Both the position numbers and the translations under genes were made by a program. Below the pieces are notes generated by a model. The model was not told the origin of the DNA. It saw only the letters and a list, made by a program, of their open reading frames with translations, and searched no databases. Shown here one piece after another: positions 55,271-64,000 of a stretch of 64,000 nt of DNA. The number at the start of each line of letters is the position of its first letter. Position 1 is the first letter of the stretch. Source of the stretch: Anaerococcus rubeinfantis (GTDB lineage: Bacteria > Bacillota > Clostridia > Tissierellales > Peptoniphilaceae); contig NZ_LN913016.1 in NCBI RefSeq assembly GCF_001487145.1, forward strand, positions 62,001 through 126,000, in the 5' to 3' direction.

Positions 55271-57193
55271 ATGATTGTAGCTTCAGTATCAAATTTAACA
55301 AAATCCTATCCGACCCAAGACGTATTTTCAAATTTATCTTTTACTATAAATAAGGGAGATAAAATTGGCCTAATAGGAAATAATGGTTCTGGAAAGTCTA
55401 CATTATTTAATATATTGACAGGAGAAATTTCAAAAGATTTTGGAAATATACATATACCAAACGATGTAAGCCTTGGTTATTTGAAACAACAATTAGGACT
55501 TATGTCTAACAAAAGTATATACGATTATTGTTTGGAAGTTTTTAAAGATCTAATAAGACTTGAAAAAGATTTAAGAGATCTTGAAATAAAAATGAGCGAG
55601 GAAAAAAATCCTGACAAGCTCGATGATATAATGGCAGAATATGCAAGAAAAAGCGAAGAATTTGAAAAACAAAACGGCTACTCCTATAAATCAGAAATAA
55701 GAGGGGTTTTGATTGGGATGGGATTTAGTGAAGAAGATTTTTCAAAAGAAATTTCGCTTTTATCAGGAGGACAAAAGGCAAGGGTTGAACTTGCCTGTCT
55801 TTTATTGGAAAAACCTGACCTTATTTTGTTAGATGAGCCGACAAACCACTTGGACATAAAGGCTATTAATTTTTTGGAAAATTTTGTAAAAAATTTTAAT
55901 GGATCGGTTATTGTTATAAGCCACGATAGGTATTTTTTGGATGCGACAGTTTCAAAAATATTTCTCTTAGAAAATGGTGGATTAAAAATTTATGATGGCG
56001 ATTATACATCTTTTATGAAACAAAGAAAAAAAGATTTAAAAGTCCAAAACCACCTTTACAAGACCCAACAAAAAGAAATTAAAAGGCAAGAAGAAATAAT
56101 TGATAGGTTAAAAAATCTTGGCGGCTCAAAAAGAAAAAGAGGAATTTCTCAATCAAGATCAAGACAAAAACTTTTGGATAAGATGGAAAGGGTTGAAAAA
56201 CCTGACAATCTTAATGAGTCAATAAATATAAGATTTACTCCAAGAATTGTTTCGGGAGTTGATGTATTAAGTGTAGATAAACTCAAAAAATCCTATGATA
56301 AGGAAATTTTTGAAGATATTTCTTTTAATATTTATAGAAATGATAGGGTTGCGATAATTGGAGAAAATGGAGTAGGAAAAACTACTTTATTTAAAATTAT
56401 TTTAAACCAAGAAAGAAAAGATGATGGAGAAATAAAATTAGGATCTAGCGTAAAAGTTGGATATTTTGACCAAGAACAAAAATCTCTTAATACAGAAAAC
56501 ACCTTGTTTGAAGAAATAAGAGAAGCTTATCCTGATCTTACAAATTATGAAATAAGGTCTTATCTTGCAAAAATCATGTTTTACCAAGATGAGGTTGATA
56601 AGCCTATAAGTGAATTGTCCGGGGGTCAAAGAGCAAGAATTTCTTTATTAAAACTTATGCTTTCAGATTGTAATTTTATTTTGATGGATGAACCAACAAA
56701 CCATCTTGATATAGATTCAAAAGAAGCCTTGGAAGATGCCCTAATAGCTTATGAGGGAACAGTTCTTGTAATAAGCCACGACAGGTATTTTCTAAATAAA
56801 ATAGCAGTAAAAATTCTTGATATGCACAAGGAGTATATGAAAGAATATTTGGGTAATTATGATTATTATGTAGAAAAATTAAAAGAAGAGTTGATGGAAG
56901 ATGAAAAGAAACCAGAAATGACTCAAACCCAAATTAAAAAAGAAGAGAAAAAGAAAAAATTAAAAAGGCTTGAAATTAAAAAAATAAAAGAAAAATTAGA
57001 AAAATTAGAAAAAGAAGTAAATTCTATCGATGCAAAAATCCACCATCTCACAGAAGAAAGCCTCAAAGAAGGTTTTTACGATAATCAAGAAAAAGTTATT
57101 GAAACTTTTGCTAGAATAAAAAATCTTGAAGATAAAAAGCAAAGACATCAAGATAAGTGGTTAGAATTATCTTTGGAATTGGAAGAAAATTAA
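55271..57193 (+). CDS. ABC-F family ATPase (YdiF/Uup-like)
   Basis: This 640-residue protein has two ABC domains and no membrane part. Domain 1 has GNNGSGKS, LSGGQKARVELA and LLDEPTNHLD. A charged linker (about 245-315) precedes domain 2, with GENGVGKT, LSGGQRARISLL and LMDEPTNHLD. A lysine/glutamate-rich coiled coil of about 100 residues closes the protein. ABC-F proteins bind the ribosomal E site and help stalled translation. The gene follows rex by 8 nt. Its start lacks a good ribosome binding site, which suggests coupling. Confidence 0.93.
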   Translation: MIVASVSNLTKSYPTQDVFSNLSFTINKGDKIGLIGNNGSGKSTLFNILTGEISKDFGNIHIPNDVSLGYLKQQLGLMSNKSIYDYCLEVFKDLIRLEKDLRDLEIKMSEEKNPDKLDDIMAEYARKSEEFEKQNGYSYKSEIRGVLIGMGFSEEDFSKEISLLSGGQKARVELACLLLEKPDLILLDEPTNHLDIKAINFLENFVKNFNGSVIVISHDRYFLDATVSKIFLLENGGLKIYDGDYTSFMKQRKKDLKVQNHLYKTQQKEIKRQEEIIDRLKNLGGSKRKRGISQSRSRQKLLDKMERVEKPDNLNESINIRFTPRIVSGVDVLSVDKLKKSYDKEIFEDISFNIYRNDRVAIIGENGVGKTTLFKIILNQERKDDGEIKLGSSVKVGYFDQEQKSLNTENTLFEEIREAYPDLTNYEIRSYLAKIMFYQDEVDKPISELSGGQRARISLLKLMLSDCNFILMDEPTNHLDIDSKEALEDALIAYEGTVLVISHDRYFLNKIAVKILDMHKEYMKEYLGNYDYYVEKLKEELMEDEKKPEMTQTQIKKEEKKKKLKRLEIKKIKEKLEKLEKEVNSIDAKIHHLTEESLKEGFYDNQEKVIETFARIKNLEDKKQRHQDKWLELSLELEEN

Positions 57194-57247
57194 AAAAAAT
57201 TTGTTTCAAATAAAAAAGCAAGGGTAAACTAATAGTAAGGAGGCCTT

Positions 57248-57787
57248 ATGGGAGGATTTAAAAAATTTTTGTGGTCACTTATGACCATAGTGTTAATAAT
57301 CATTGCCGCAATTTTAGGAACTGTCGCTCTTGTTGACGATGGAATTAGGCATGATTTATTATCATATTTAGAAATTCAAAACTATAGATATGTGCTTCTA
57401 GGCGTTGCCATTGCTGTTTTAATTTTTGCAATTATTCTTTTAATAGATATTATCGCAAATCAAAATGATAAGCGTGAGTATTTAGTAGAAGATAATAATG
57501 GGGATATTTTTATAACTAGAAATTCTTTAGATGCAGCTGTCAATTCTTCAGTAAAAAAATTTGCTGGGGCTGAGCTTACAGATTCAAAAGTTAAAATAAT
57601 TAAAGGCGAAACCGTTGAAGCAAATATAAAATGCGATATTTTTGGAGAAAGAGACTTTGAAGACTTGGGAAGAAAAATCCAAGCGGAAGTTGAAATGGGA
57701 CTAAAAATGCTTACAGGCATTGAAAATGTAAATGCTCATGTTCAGCTAAACAAGGCAGAAAAATCTCAAGAAAGAGAAATTAGGTAG
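57248..57787 (+). CDS. amaP: Alkaline-shock membrane anchor protein AmaP
   Basis: This 179-residue protein has two N-terminal membrane helices (about 9-30 and 48-70) and a soluble C-terminal domain that resembles an Asp23-like fold (VEANIKCDIFGERDFEDLGRK in part). It anchors Asp23 at the membrane. It is first of three genes amaP, DUF2273 and asp23, preceded by taaggaggcctt. The cluster is linked to envelope and alkaline stress in Firmicutes. Confidence 0.88.
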   Translation: MGGFKKFLWSLMTIVLIIIAAILGTVALVDDGIRHDLLSYLEIQNYRYVLLGVAIAVLIFAIILLIDIIANQNDKREYLVEDNNGDIFITRNSLDAAVNSSVKKFAGAELTDSKVKIIKGETVEANIKCDIFGERDFEDLGRKIQAEVEMGLKMLTGIENVNAHVQLNKAEKSQEREIR

Positions 57788-57795
57788 GTACAATT

Positions 57796-58116
57796 ATGGA
57801 AAAAAATAAAGAAAATTTAGATCTTGAAAATAAAACTCAAGAAAAACAAGTATCCGCCTATGATGTAGAAATGAGAAAACTAGACATTAGAGAAAAGAAA
57901 GAAAAAGAATGCAAAGACTTTAAAGAAAAAAATAAACACAAAATAATTGCCCTAATTTTGGGAATTGTGACAATTGGTTCTTTATTTGATTATGGATTTT
58001 TTAGAACTTTAGGAATTTGGATAGTTTTAGGTTTTTGCTATTGTTTAGGTGGATGGTTTGACAAAGATCCTAAAGTAATGGGATTTGTAATTAACTTATT
58101 AAAAAAATTTCAATAA
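57796..58116 (+). CDS. DUF2273 membrane protein
   Basis: This 106-residue protein has a long charged N-terminal region (about 1-48, Glu/Lys-rich) and two hydrophobic helices (about 51-66 and 70-85), a DUF2273 arrangement. It is found between amaP and asp23 in related genomes. The charged extension is longer than in typical DUF2273 proteins, which are around 60 residues. It probably binds the membrane complex of AmaP and Asp23. Confidence 0.8.
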   Translation: MEKNKENLDLENKTQEKQVSAYDVEMRKLDIREKKEKECKDFKEKNKHKIIALILGIVTIGSLFDYGFFRTLGIWIVLGFCYCLGGWFDKDPKVMGFVINLLKKFQ

Positions 58117-58136
58117 AAAAAAGATAGGGGAAAATT

Positions 58137-58580
58137 ATGACAGAAAAAACATTTGACAAAGATTACGAAAAAGGAATCGAACAAGATCAAGAAATTGAAC
58201 AAGAAGTCTCAAAGCTTACAATTGCTGATAAGGTTGTAGCAAAAATTTCAAGAATTGCAGTAAACAGAGTTGATGGAATTTTGGATATGAAAGCAAGCTT
58301 TTTTGATTCAGTTTCATCAGTTTTCCAATCATCAAGCGAACAAGATACATCTGGAGTTGATGTAGAGGTTGGACAAAAAGAAGCAAAAGTTAATATGCAA
58401 ATTATTTTAGAATATGGAAAATCTGCTCCACAAATTTTTGAAAATATCAAAAAAGTTGTAAAAGAAAATGTAAAACAAATGACAGGTCTTGATGTTGTAA
58501 CAGTAAATGTGGATGTAGTTGATGTTATGACAAGAGAAGAGTACAAAGCAAAAAAATCTGATAATGACGATAGAAAATAA
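58137..58580 (+). CDS. asp23: Asp23/Gls24-family envelope stress protein
   Basis: This 147-residue Asp23/Gls24 protein has the core LTIADKVVAKISRIAVNRVDGIL at about 28-50, then VDVEVGQKEAKVNMQIILEYGKSAP (in parts) and VKQMTGLDVVTVNVDV. It is a cytoplasmic scaffold held at the membrane by AmaP and responds to envelope stress. It is the last gene of the cluster and is followed by a clear terminator. Confidence 0.92.
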   Translation: MTEKTFDKDYEKGIEQDQEIEQEVSKLTIADKVVAKISRIAVNRVDGILDMKASFFDSVSSVFQSSSEQDTSGVDVEVGQKEAKVNMQIILEYGKSAPQIFENIKKVVKENVKQMTGLDVVTVNVDVVDVMTREEYKAKKSDNDDRK

Positions 58581-58590
58581 GAAAATTTGA

Positions 58591-58619
58591 AGGGATTGGC
58601 TTTGCCAATCTCTTTTTTT
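58591..58619 (+). terminator. Terminator after asp23
   Basis: gggattggc pairs with gccaatctc around ttt and is followed by seven T. Confidence 0.88.
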
Positions 58620-58639
58620 AGAAAAATTTAGGAGAAATT

Positions 58640-58993
58640 ATGGAAGCCTTACTAATTGGATATAAATCATGCTCAACTTGTAAAAAAACTGAGAAGTTTT
58701 TAAATGAAAAAAATATCTCATATAAATTTCAAGATGTAAAAGAAGAAAAACCAGAAAAAGATCAAATAAAAAATTTATATGATAAAAGTGGTTTGGATAT
58801 AAAGAAATTTTTTAATACGTCTGGACAAATTTATAGGAAGTTAAATTTGAAAGATAAATTAAAAGATATGAATGAAGATGAAAAATTAGAATTACTAGCA
58901 TCAGATGGCATGTTATTAAAAAGGCCAATACTAGTTTATGGTGATGATGTTGTAGTTGGCAGATTAAATATAGAAAAATATTTTGAAAAATAA
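58640..58993 (+). CDS. ArsC/Spx/YffB-family thioredoxin-fold protein
   Basis: This 117-residue ArsC-family protein has a CxxC pair (C11-S-T-C14) at the start of the thioredoxin-like fold, the segment IKKFFNTSGQIYRKLNLKDK and LLKRPILVYGDDVVVG with the family cis-Pro region. It is closer to YffB-like thiol reductases than to Spx, because it lacks the Spx RNA-polymerase contact motif. Arsenate reduction cannot be assumed; no ars genes are near. Confidence 0.85.
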   Translation: MEALLIGYKSCSTCKKTEKFLNEKNISYKFQDVKEEKPEKDQIKNLYDKSGLDIKKFFNTSGQIYRKLNLKDKLKDMNEDEKLELLASDGMLLKRPILVYGDDVVVGRLNIEKYFEK

Positions 58994-59016
58994 GGCAGGA
59001 AATCCTGCCTTATTTA
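58990..59016. terminator. Bidirectional terminator between the ArsC-like and thiamine pyrophosphokinase genes
   Basis: aaggcagg pairs with cctgcctt around aaat, between convergent genes, overlapping both stop codons. Confidence 0.8.
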
Positions 59017-59633
59017 TATGTGTTTTTGTTTTCATAAATTACTAGAATCATTCCCTTATCAAATTCAATTTTAAATTCTTTTCCAACTGGTTCGTTTGAA
59101 ACGCCAAGATGCATATAATTTTTTAGGGTGAAATTTTTTAATTCGTATTTTAAATTTATTAGATTTAAATTTTCTATTTTTTCTGTCAGGGCAAAAAGGG
59201 AAATATAGGTATCTTTTATTTGTTTTTTTTCTACAAAATTTTTATCGATTAAAAATAGTCTTTGATTTTTATTTTTTAATTCTATGTCTATTCCTTTTTT
59301 CTTAAATTCTTCCATTATTTTTATATTTGCTATGGTGTGGGAAATTCTTCCTCCAAGTCCTCCATAGATTATTATTTTTTTGTATCCTTTTTTTATTGCG
59401 ATTTTTATTGCTGCATAAAGGTCTGTTTCGTCTTTTTCTGGCTTTAGCTTAGTTTTGTTTTTAAAATCTGGCTCTTTTGATGAGTCAAAATCTCCGATTA
59501 TTTCATTGGCTTTTAGACCGATTTTTTTTATATAAGTATAGCCCTTGTCAGCTCCAATTATATAATCTTCTTTTTTTATTTGATCAAAAAATCCATCAAA
59601 TTCTCCGCCAGCAAATATATAGCATTTTTTCAT
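59010..59633 (-). CDS. thiN: Thiamine pyrophosphokinase
   Basis: This 207-residue enzyme converts thiamine and ATP to thiamine diphosphate. Motifs GADKGYTYI (about 34-42), IGDFDSS (about 53-59), KDETDLYAAI (about 72-81) and GGLGGRISH (about 97-105) form the active site. The start at 59633 is set by gaggtgg; an upstream TTG would overlap that site. It stands alone on the minus strand, convergent with the ArsC-like gene. Confidence 0.9.
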   Translation of the reverse strand: MKKCYIFAGGEFDGFFDQIKKEDYIIGADKGYTYIKKIGLKANEIIGDFDSSKEPDFKNKTKLKPEKDETDLYAAIKIAIKKGYKKIIIYGGLGGRISHTIANIKIMEEFKKKGIDIELKNKNQRLFLIDKNFVEKKQIKDTYISLFALTEKIENLNLINLKYELKNFTLKNYMHLGVSNEPVGKEFKIEFDKGMILVIYENKNTYK

Positions 59634-59732
59634 AATCCACCTCAAGCTTATTATATCATTTATATAAATGGAAGATGAAAAATTTCTATGGTAGAATATA
59701 GGTAAATGAATAATAAGGAGTATTAAAATTTA

Positions 59733-60929
59733 ATGAAAAAATTAGATGAAAAGAATTCACAATTATTAAAGGTTATTCTTATATCTATTTTAGTATTTTT
59801 TGCCTTTTGGTATATTGAAAGTGTAAAAAATGGCTTATCTGTATTTATAGCAGTAATTCAACCTTTTTTGATTGGGTTTATGTTGGCATTTATTATAAAT
59901 TTGCCCATGAATTTCTTTGAAAGAAAAGTGTATTCTAAAATTTTTAAAACAGAAAAGACAAAAAAGTTAGTTCCGGTATTTTCGCTTATATCTTCTTGGA
60001 TTTTATTTATCCTAGCTATAAGCATATTTTTAAATGTATTAATTCCAAGAATATCAAATGCCGTTACAACTCTTGTTGATAGGTTTCCAGAATTTTTAAA
60101 TGATTTGGTAAGACTTTTAAACAAAAATAAAATAACAAAAAGATTTGCAGATGACGTTCAAGATTATATTTATAGTGTGAATTGGAACAAAAGTTTGGAG
60201 CAAATTAAAGATTATTTCCTTGGTGAGGCTGGAAATATTTTTGACAAGACAACTTCAATTATAAATTCGGTATCATCAACACTTGTTACAATTGTTGCTG
60301 CTACTATATTTTCTGTATTTGTTTTGATAAATAAAAAGGATATAAAGATTTTTTCAAATAGGATTATTTATTCTTTGTTTAAAAAAGAAAATGCTGATGA
60401 AATAAACAAGATTGCAAGCCTTTCATATTCATCATTTGCATCTTATATAAATTCAAAAGCCCTATCAAGTTTGATTCTTGGACTTTTGGTTTTTATTGGA
60501 ATGTTAATTTTAAAAATTCCTTTTGCAGCTATGGCAGCAATTTTAGTTGCAATTGCAGATTTTATTCCATATGTTGGACCATTGATTGCAACGATTATTA
60601 TGATGATTTTAATTTTTATAGAATCACCTTTCCAATCTTTGGTGTTTTTAATATTTTTATTAATTGCCCAACAAGTCCAAGGCTCAATTATCTATCCTGC
60701 CCTTGCGGGAAAAACAATAGGTCTTCCATCAATTTGGGTAATTGTATCAATTGCCATTGGAGGAAGTTTGTTTGGAATTGTTGGAATGCTTGTTTCAATT
60801 CCAATAGCTTCAATTTTGTATACCCTAATGAATGAAAAAATGGATAAAACTTTGGCAAAAAAAGAAATTTCTGAACAAGAGATAAAAGAACTAGCAGAAA
60901 AGGTTCATTACAAAAAGGATGAAAAATAG
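59733..60929 (+). CDS. AI-2E-family (PerM/YtvI-like) permease
   Basis: This 398-residue AI-2E family membrane protein has N-terminal helices (about 12-32, 35-57 and 77-97), a soluble middle and C-terminal helices. The family signature AAILVAIADFIPYVGPLIAT lies around 268-287, with QQVQGSIIYPALAGKTIGLP near 315. Members act in autoinducer export, ion antiport or envelope functions; the exact role is unknown. The start has a 12-nt gap to aaggag, longer than usual. It abuts the next gene. Confidence 0.85.
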   Translation: MKKLDEKNSQLLKVILISILVFFAFWYIESVKNGLSVFIAVIQPFLIGFMLAFIINLPMNFFERKVYSKIFKTEKTKKLVPVFSLISSWILFILAISIFLNVLIPRISNAVTTLVDRFPEFLNDLVRLLNKNKITKRFADDVQDYIYSVNWNKSLEQIKDYFLGEAGNIFDKTTSIINSVSSTLVTIVAATIFSVFVLINKKDIKIFSNRIIYSLFKKENADEINKIASLSYSSFASYINSKALSSLILGLLVFIGMLILKIPFAAMAAILVAIADFIPYVGPLIATIIMMILIFIESPFQSLVFLIFLLIAQQVQGSIIYPALAGKTIGLPSIWVIVSIAIGGSLFGIVGMLVSIPIASILYTLMNEKMDKTLAKKEISEQEIKELAEKVHYKKDEK

Positions 60930-61544
60930 ATGAAATTAAAAAGATCTAGAGTGGGCGAATTTGTTCCTGTAATAAAATATAAAAAAACTTATTACGGTGG
61001 CTATCAAAATGACCTAAAAGAAGTTGGGGTAAGTAAGTTTTATAGGGATAGGGCTTGTGTTGTTACAGCCTTTACCAATACTTATCTTTATCTTTATAGA
61101 CCCTTTGAACAATTTAGCCTAGATCAATTTAATGATTACCAATATTGGTTTTTTAAAATTTTAAGACCAAAAATCTACGGAGTGCCAACGGCAAGAGTTT
61201 TGGATTTCAAATTAAATAAAATTAGATCTGCCTATCATTTGAAATTGAAATCTCATATTTTGGAAGATTTTCCCCTAAGAAGAAAATCCATGGATGAAGT
61301 TGCCGAATTTATTTTAGAAGCAATGAAGAAAGATTTACCTGTAATATTTTTTAATTGGATGAGTAAGTCAGTCGATCTTATGAAGCATCATGGAGTAACA
61401 ATTACAGAAATCGAAAAATATAATGAGGATTATAAACTTACAATTTCATCTTGGGGGAAATTATATAAAATTTCATTAAAAAAATTTTTGAGGCAGAAAA
61501 GAACTTACACAGGCTTGATTTATTTTGAAAAAGATGATATATAA
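60930..61544 (+). CDS. Possible papain-like (C39-type) cysteine peptidase-like protein
   Basis: This 204-residue protein starts at the base after the preceding stop. It shows YYGGYQNDL, then a likely nucleophile region RDRACVVTAFTNTYLYL (C43), then HHGVTITEIEKY (H153/H154) and ISSWGK near 174. The order Cys, His and a polar residue before Trp-Gly resembles C39-like peptidase folds. There is no signal peptide or membrane helix. This is a fold-level guess and it may be a non-catalytic relative. Context does not indicate a substrate. Confidence 0.5.
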   Translation: MKLKRSRVGEFVPVIKYKKTYYGGYQNDLKEVGVSKFYRDRACVVTAFTNTYLYLYRPFEQFSLDQFNDYQYWFFKILRPKIYGVPTARVLDFKLNKIRSAYHLKLKSHILEDFPLRRKSMDEVAEFILEAMKKDLPVIFFNWMSKSVDLMKHHGVTITEIEKYNEDYKLTISSWGKLYKISLKKFLRQKRTYTGLIYFEKDDI

Positions 61545-61630
61545 TGATTTAATTGTAATAAAGAAAATAAATAAGATATTGAAACAAAATTAGAAAAGAA
61601 AAAGATTTATAGTAAAAAAGGAGAAAAACT

Positions 61631-63994
61631 ATGAATAAAAACAAATTTATGGAAAACTACATTGAGAACCTGCAAAGAATAACCCTTAAAAGTTTCAATG
61701 AAACTTCTGATAAGGACAGATATTTTGCTCTTTGCGATACAATAATGGAGCTTATAAATCAAGAATGGAGAAATTGTAAAAATAGGACAAGAAGATCTAG
61801 AAAAGCCTACTATTTGTCAGCAGAATTTTTGGTAGGAAGATCTCTTGGAAATAACCTAATAAATCTTGGAATTTATGATGAGGTTAAGGAGATTTTAAAT
61901 GAAATAGATATTGATTTTGAATCAATAGAAAATTTTGAAGATGATGCTGCTCTTGGAAATGGTGGTCTTGGTAGACTTGCTGCCTGTTTTATGGATTCAG
62001 CAGCAACTCAAAAACTAGATATGTATGGTTATGGAGTAAGATATAGGGAAGGACTTTTCAAACAAAAAATAGAAAATGGCTTTCAAGTCGAAGAGGGCGA
62101 TCACTGGATAAAAGACGGAGATGGATGGTCAATAAGAGTTGAATCCGATTCAAAAATTGTAAAATTTAGGGACCAAACAGTAAAGGCAGTTCCTTACGAT
62201 ATGCCAATGCTTGGTTTTGAAAATGAGCAAGTAAATACCCTAAGACTTTGGCAAGCAGAGCCATTTGAAGAATTTGATTTTTCATATTTTAATAATTTTC
62301 AATATGATAAGGCTGTCGAAGAAAAAAATAGGGCGGAAGATATAACCAGAGTTTTATATCCAAATGATATGCAAAGAGAAGGAAGAGTTTTAAGATTAAA
62401 ACAACAATATTTCTTCTGTTCAGCTTCAATTCAAGATATGGTTTCAAAATATAAGCTATATTTCGACCATGACCTTAAATTTGAAGATTTCCCAAAATAT
62501 CATGTGATTCAATTAAACGATACCCATCCAATAATTGCAATTCCAGAGCTAATAAGAGTTTTGGTGGATGAAAATTCGATTGAATTTGAAAGGGCTGTAG
62601 AAATAACCAAAAAAACATTCGCCTTTACTAATCATACAGTTTTGCAAGAAGCACTAGAAACTTGGCCAAAAGATATAATGCTTGAAGTTTGTCCAAGATG
62701 TTTTGAAATAATAAAAAAATTAAATGAAAATTTGGTAAAAGAATTTAAAGAAAAAGGTCTTTCAGAAGAAGCTATTGACCCATATAGAATTATAAGATTT
62801 GACCAAATAAGAATGGCAAACCTTGCAATTCTTATGAGTAAGTCAGTAAACGGAGTTGCAAAACTTCACTCACAAATTCTAAAAGACGATACCTTTAAAG
62901 ATTGGTATAAAATAATGCCAGAAAAATTCAACAATAAAACCAATGGAATTACACCAAGAAGATGGCTTGTATATTCAAACATTAGACTATCAAACTTCAT
63001 TACAGAAAAACTTGGAAATGATGATTGGAAATATGATCTTACAAAATTAAAAGACTTAGAAAAATACCTCGATGATGAAAAAACTCTAGAAGAAATAAAC
63101 CAAATAAAATTTGAAAATAAAAAAGATTTGGCAAAATATATTTTAGAAAATGAAGGTATAAACGTAGATCCAAATTCAATTTTTGATATTCAAGTAAAAA
63201 GAATTCACGAATACAAAAGACAACATTTAAATTTACTTCATATAATTAGCCTTTACCATAAATTAAAAGCTAATCCAGACATGGACTTTTATCCAACAAC
63301 CTTTATACTTGGAGGAAAAGCAGCACCAGGATATTTTAGGGCAAAGGCAATAATAAAACTTGCAAACGAAATTGCAAGAGTTATAAATAACGATGAAGAA
63401 GTAAATGACAAGATAAAAGTAGTATTTGTAAACAATTACAGGGTAAGCTACGGCGAAAAACTCTTCCCAGCAGCAGATATTTCCGAGCAAATTTCAACAG
63501 CAGGAAAAGAAGCATCTGGAACAGGAAATATGAAATTTATGCTAAACGGAGCCTTGACCCTTGGAACATATGATGGAGCAAACATAGAAATTTTTGAAAA
63601 CGCAGGAGTTGAAAATAATTATTTATTCGGAGCAAAAGTTGAAGAATTAAATGAAATTTATGATTCATATAATCCAAAAGAATTCTACCACACAAATGAA
63701 GCAATAAAAGATGCAGTAGATGCCTTAGTTTCAGGAGAATTAAAAGACAATGATTCCTATATGTTCTTAGATATTTATAACTCTCTTATAAATCCACAAG
63801 GTGGAGAAAAAGCCGACACATATTTTCTTTTAAAAGATTTTGAAGATTACAAAAAAACTCATGAAAAAATAAATAAAGAATATTCCGATAGACTTACATG
63901 GGCAAGAAAGAGTCTTAAAAATATAGCAAATGCAGGATTTTTCTCATCAGATAGAACTATTCTTGAATATGCAAAAGATATTTGGAAATTGTAG
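61631..63994 (+). CDS. glgP: Glycogen/maltodextrin phosphorylase
   Basis: This 787-residue GT35 phosphorylase releases glucose 1-phosphate from alpha-1,4-glucan. It has the N-terminal RKAYYLSAEFLVGRSLGNNL segment, the glucan-binding loops DAALGNGGLGRLAACFMDS and FNNKTNGITPRRWL, and the PLP-lysine region EASGTGNMKFMLNGALTLGT (the K after NM carries the cofactor). It is slightly shorter than animal enzymes, lacking their regulatory extension, which is normal in bacteria. An aaaggag site precedes it. It is complete, ending 6 nt before the window edge. Confidence 0.97.
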   Translation: MNKNKFMENYIENLQRITLKSFNETSDKDRYFALCDTIMELINQEWRNCKNRTRRSRKAYYLSAEFLVGRSLGNNLINLGIYDEVKEILNEIDIDFESIENFEDDAALGNGGLGRLAACFMDSAATQKLDMYGYGVRYREGLFKQKIENGFQVEEGDHWIKDGDGWSIRVESDSKIVKFRDQTVKAVPYDMPMLGFENEQVNTLRLWQAEPFEEFDFSYFNNFQYDKAVEEKNRAEDITRVLYPNDMQREGRVLRLKQQYFFCSASIQDMVSKYKLYFDHDLKFEDFPKYHVIQLNDTHPIIAIPELIRVLVDENSIEFERAVEITKKTFAFTNHTVLQEALETWPKDIMLEVCPRCFEIIKKLNENLVKEFKEKGLSEEAIDPYRIIRFDQIRMANLAILMSKSVNGVAKLHSQILKDDTFKDWYKIMPEKFNNKTNGITPRRWLVYSNIRLSNFITEKLGNDDWKYDLTKLKDLEKYLDDEKTLEEINQIKFENKKDLAKYILENEGINVDPNSIFDIQVKRIHEYKRQHLNLLHIISLYHKLKANPDMDFYPTTFILGGKAAPGYFRAKAIIKLANEIARVINNDEEVNDKIKVVFVNNYRVSYGEKLFPAADISEQISTAGKEASGTGNMKFMLNGALTLGTYDGANIEIFENAGVENNYLFGAKVEELNEIYDSYNPKEFYHTNEAIKDAVDALVSGELKDNDSYMFLDIYNSLINPQGGEKADTYFLLKDFEDYKKTHEKINKEYSDRLTWARKSLKNIANAGFFSSDRTILEYAKDIWKL

Positions 63995-64000
63995 ATAGAA

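Noticed and set aside
58640-58993. Annotation as Spx or arsenate reductase
   Set aside because: The CxxC is present, but neither the Spx polymerase-contact signature nor ars neighbours support a specific call, so only the family is given.

Overview
The window is AT-rich DNA with short intergenic gaps, AGGAGG-type ribosome binding sites and genes typical of a low-GC anaerobic Firmicute: rubredoxin, Rex, GlpP-controlled glycerol genes, an Asp23/AmaP envelope-stress cluster and M42 peptidase. Overall it looks like a member of the Peptoniphilaceae (Anaerococcus or a close relative). That placement is an inference from gene content and base composition, not from a marker-gene comparison.

Layout. 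1-1.6 kb: two decayed genes (a proline-iminopeptidase-like hydrolase and a sugar nucleotidyltransferase). 1.8-11.1 kb: a probable catabolic operon for a polyol or rare sugar (two MDR dehydrogenases, an AlsE-like epimerase, an MFS porter, a class II aldolase, a PfkB kinase, an aldo/keto reductase, a DeoR regulator and an SLC1 symporter). 11.1-13.6 kb: a deleted IS256-type element abutting a broken IS110-type element whose non-coding end resembles a bridge-RNA locus. 13.7-17.9 kb: GNAT, a UvrD-like helicase-nuclease, PadR and an RsuA-type pseudouridine synthase. 18-23.4 kb: glycerol genes glpP, glpK, glpA, a glpB-like gene and a DUF1667 gene, with attenuator-like leaders. 23.5-25.1 kb: IS3/IS150-type copy 1. 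25.1-26 kb: a LytTR/DUF3021 pair. 26.3-31.9 kb: a peptide ABC transporter. 32-33.6 kb: IS3/IS150-type copy 2, inverted. 33.6-35.9 kb: a second glpA-like gene and glpF. 36-42 kb: an M42 peptidase and a BmpA-type nucleoside ABC transporter. 42.4 kb: tRNA-Pro. 43-46.5 kb: a lipoprotein barnase with barstar, then a GntR-regulated ABC exporter. 46.5-64 kb: housekeeping and envelope genes (sirtuin, CofE-like protein, YitT, GT8, rubredoxin, TypA, Rex, ABC-F, Asp23 cluster, thiamine pyrophosphokinase, AI-2E-type permease, glycogen phosphorylase).

The most interesting signals involve the mobile DNA. Both IS150-type copies sit inside the loop of an intergenic terminator hairpin between convergent genes, each with a clean 3-bp target duplication. 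IS copy 1 carries a 49-nt patch nearly identical to the rsuA gene 6 kb away, and the patch destroys its orfA/orfB frameshift region. IS copy 2 has dense substitutions that are all to purines on the coding strand. The IS110 non-coding end contains a strong stem-loop and a repeated 16-nt motif, as expected of a two-loop guide RNA. The barnase/barstar pair has an RNase with a lipoprotein signal, which is unusual.

Metabolically, glpF, glpK, the glpA genes and glpP form a glycerol uptake and oxidation regulon split over two loci, probably coordinated by GlpP-dependent antitermination. The opp, nucleoside and SLC1 systems point to life on peptides, nucleosides and amino acids, and glycogen phosphorylase indicates use of stored glucan.
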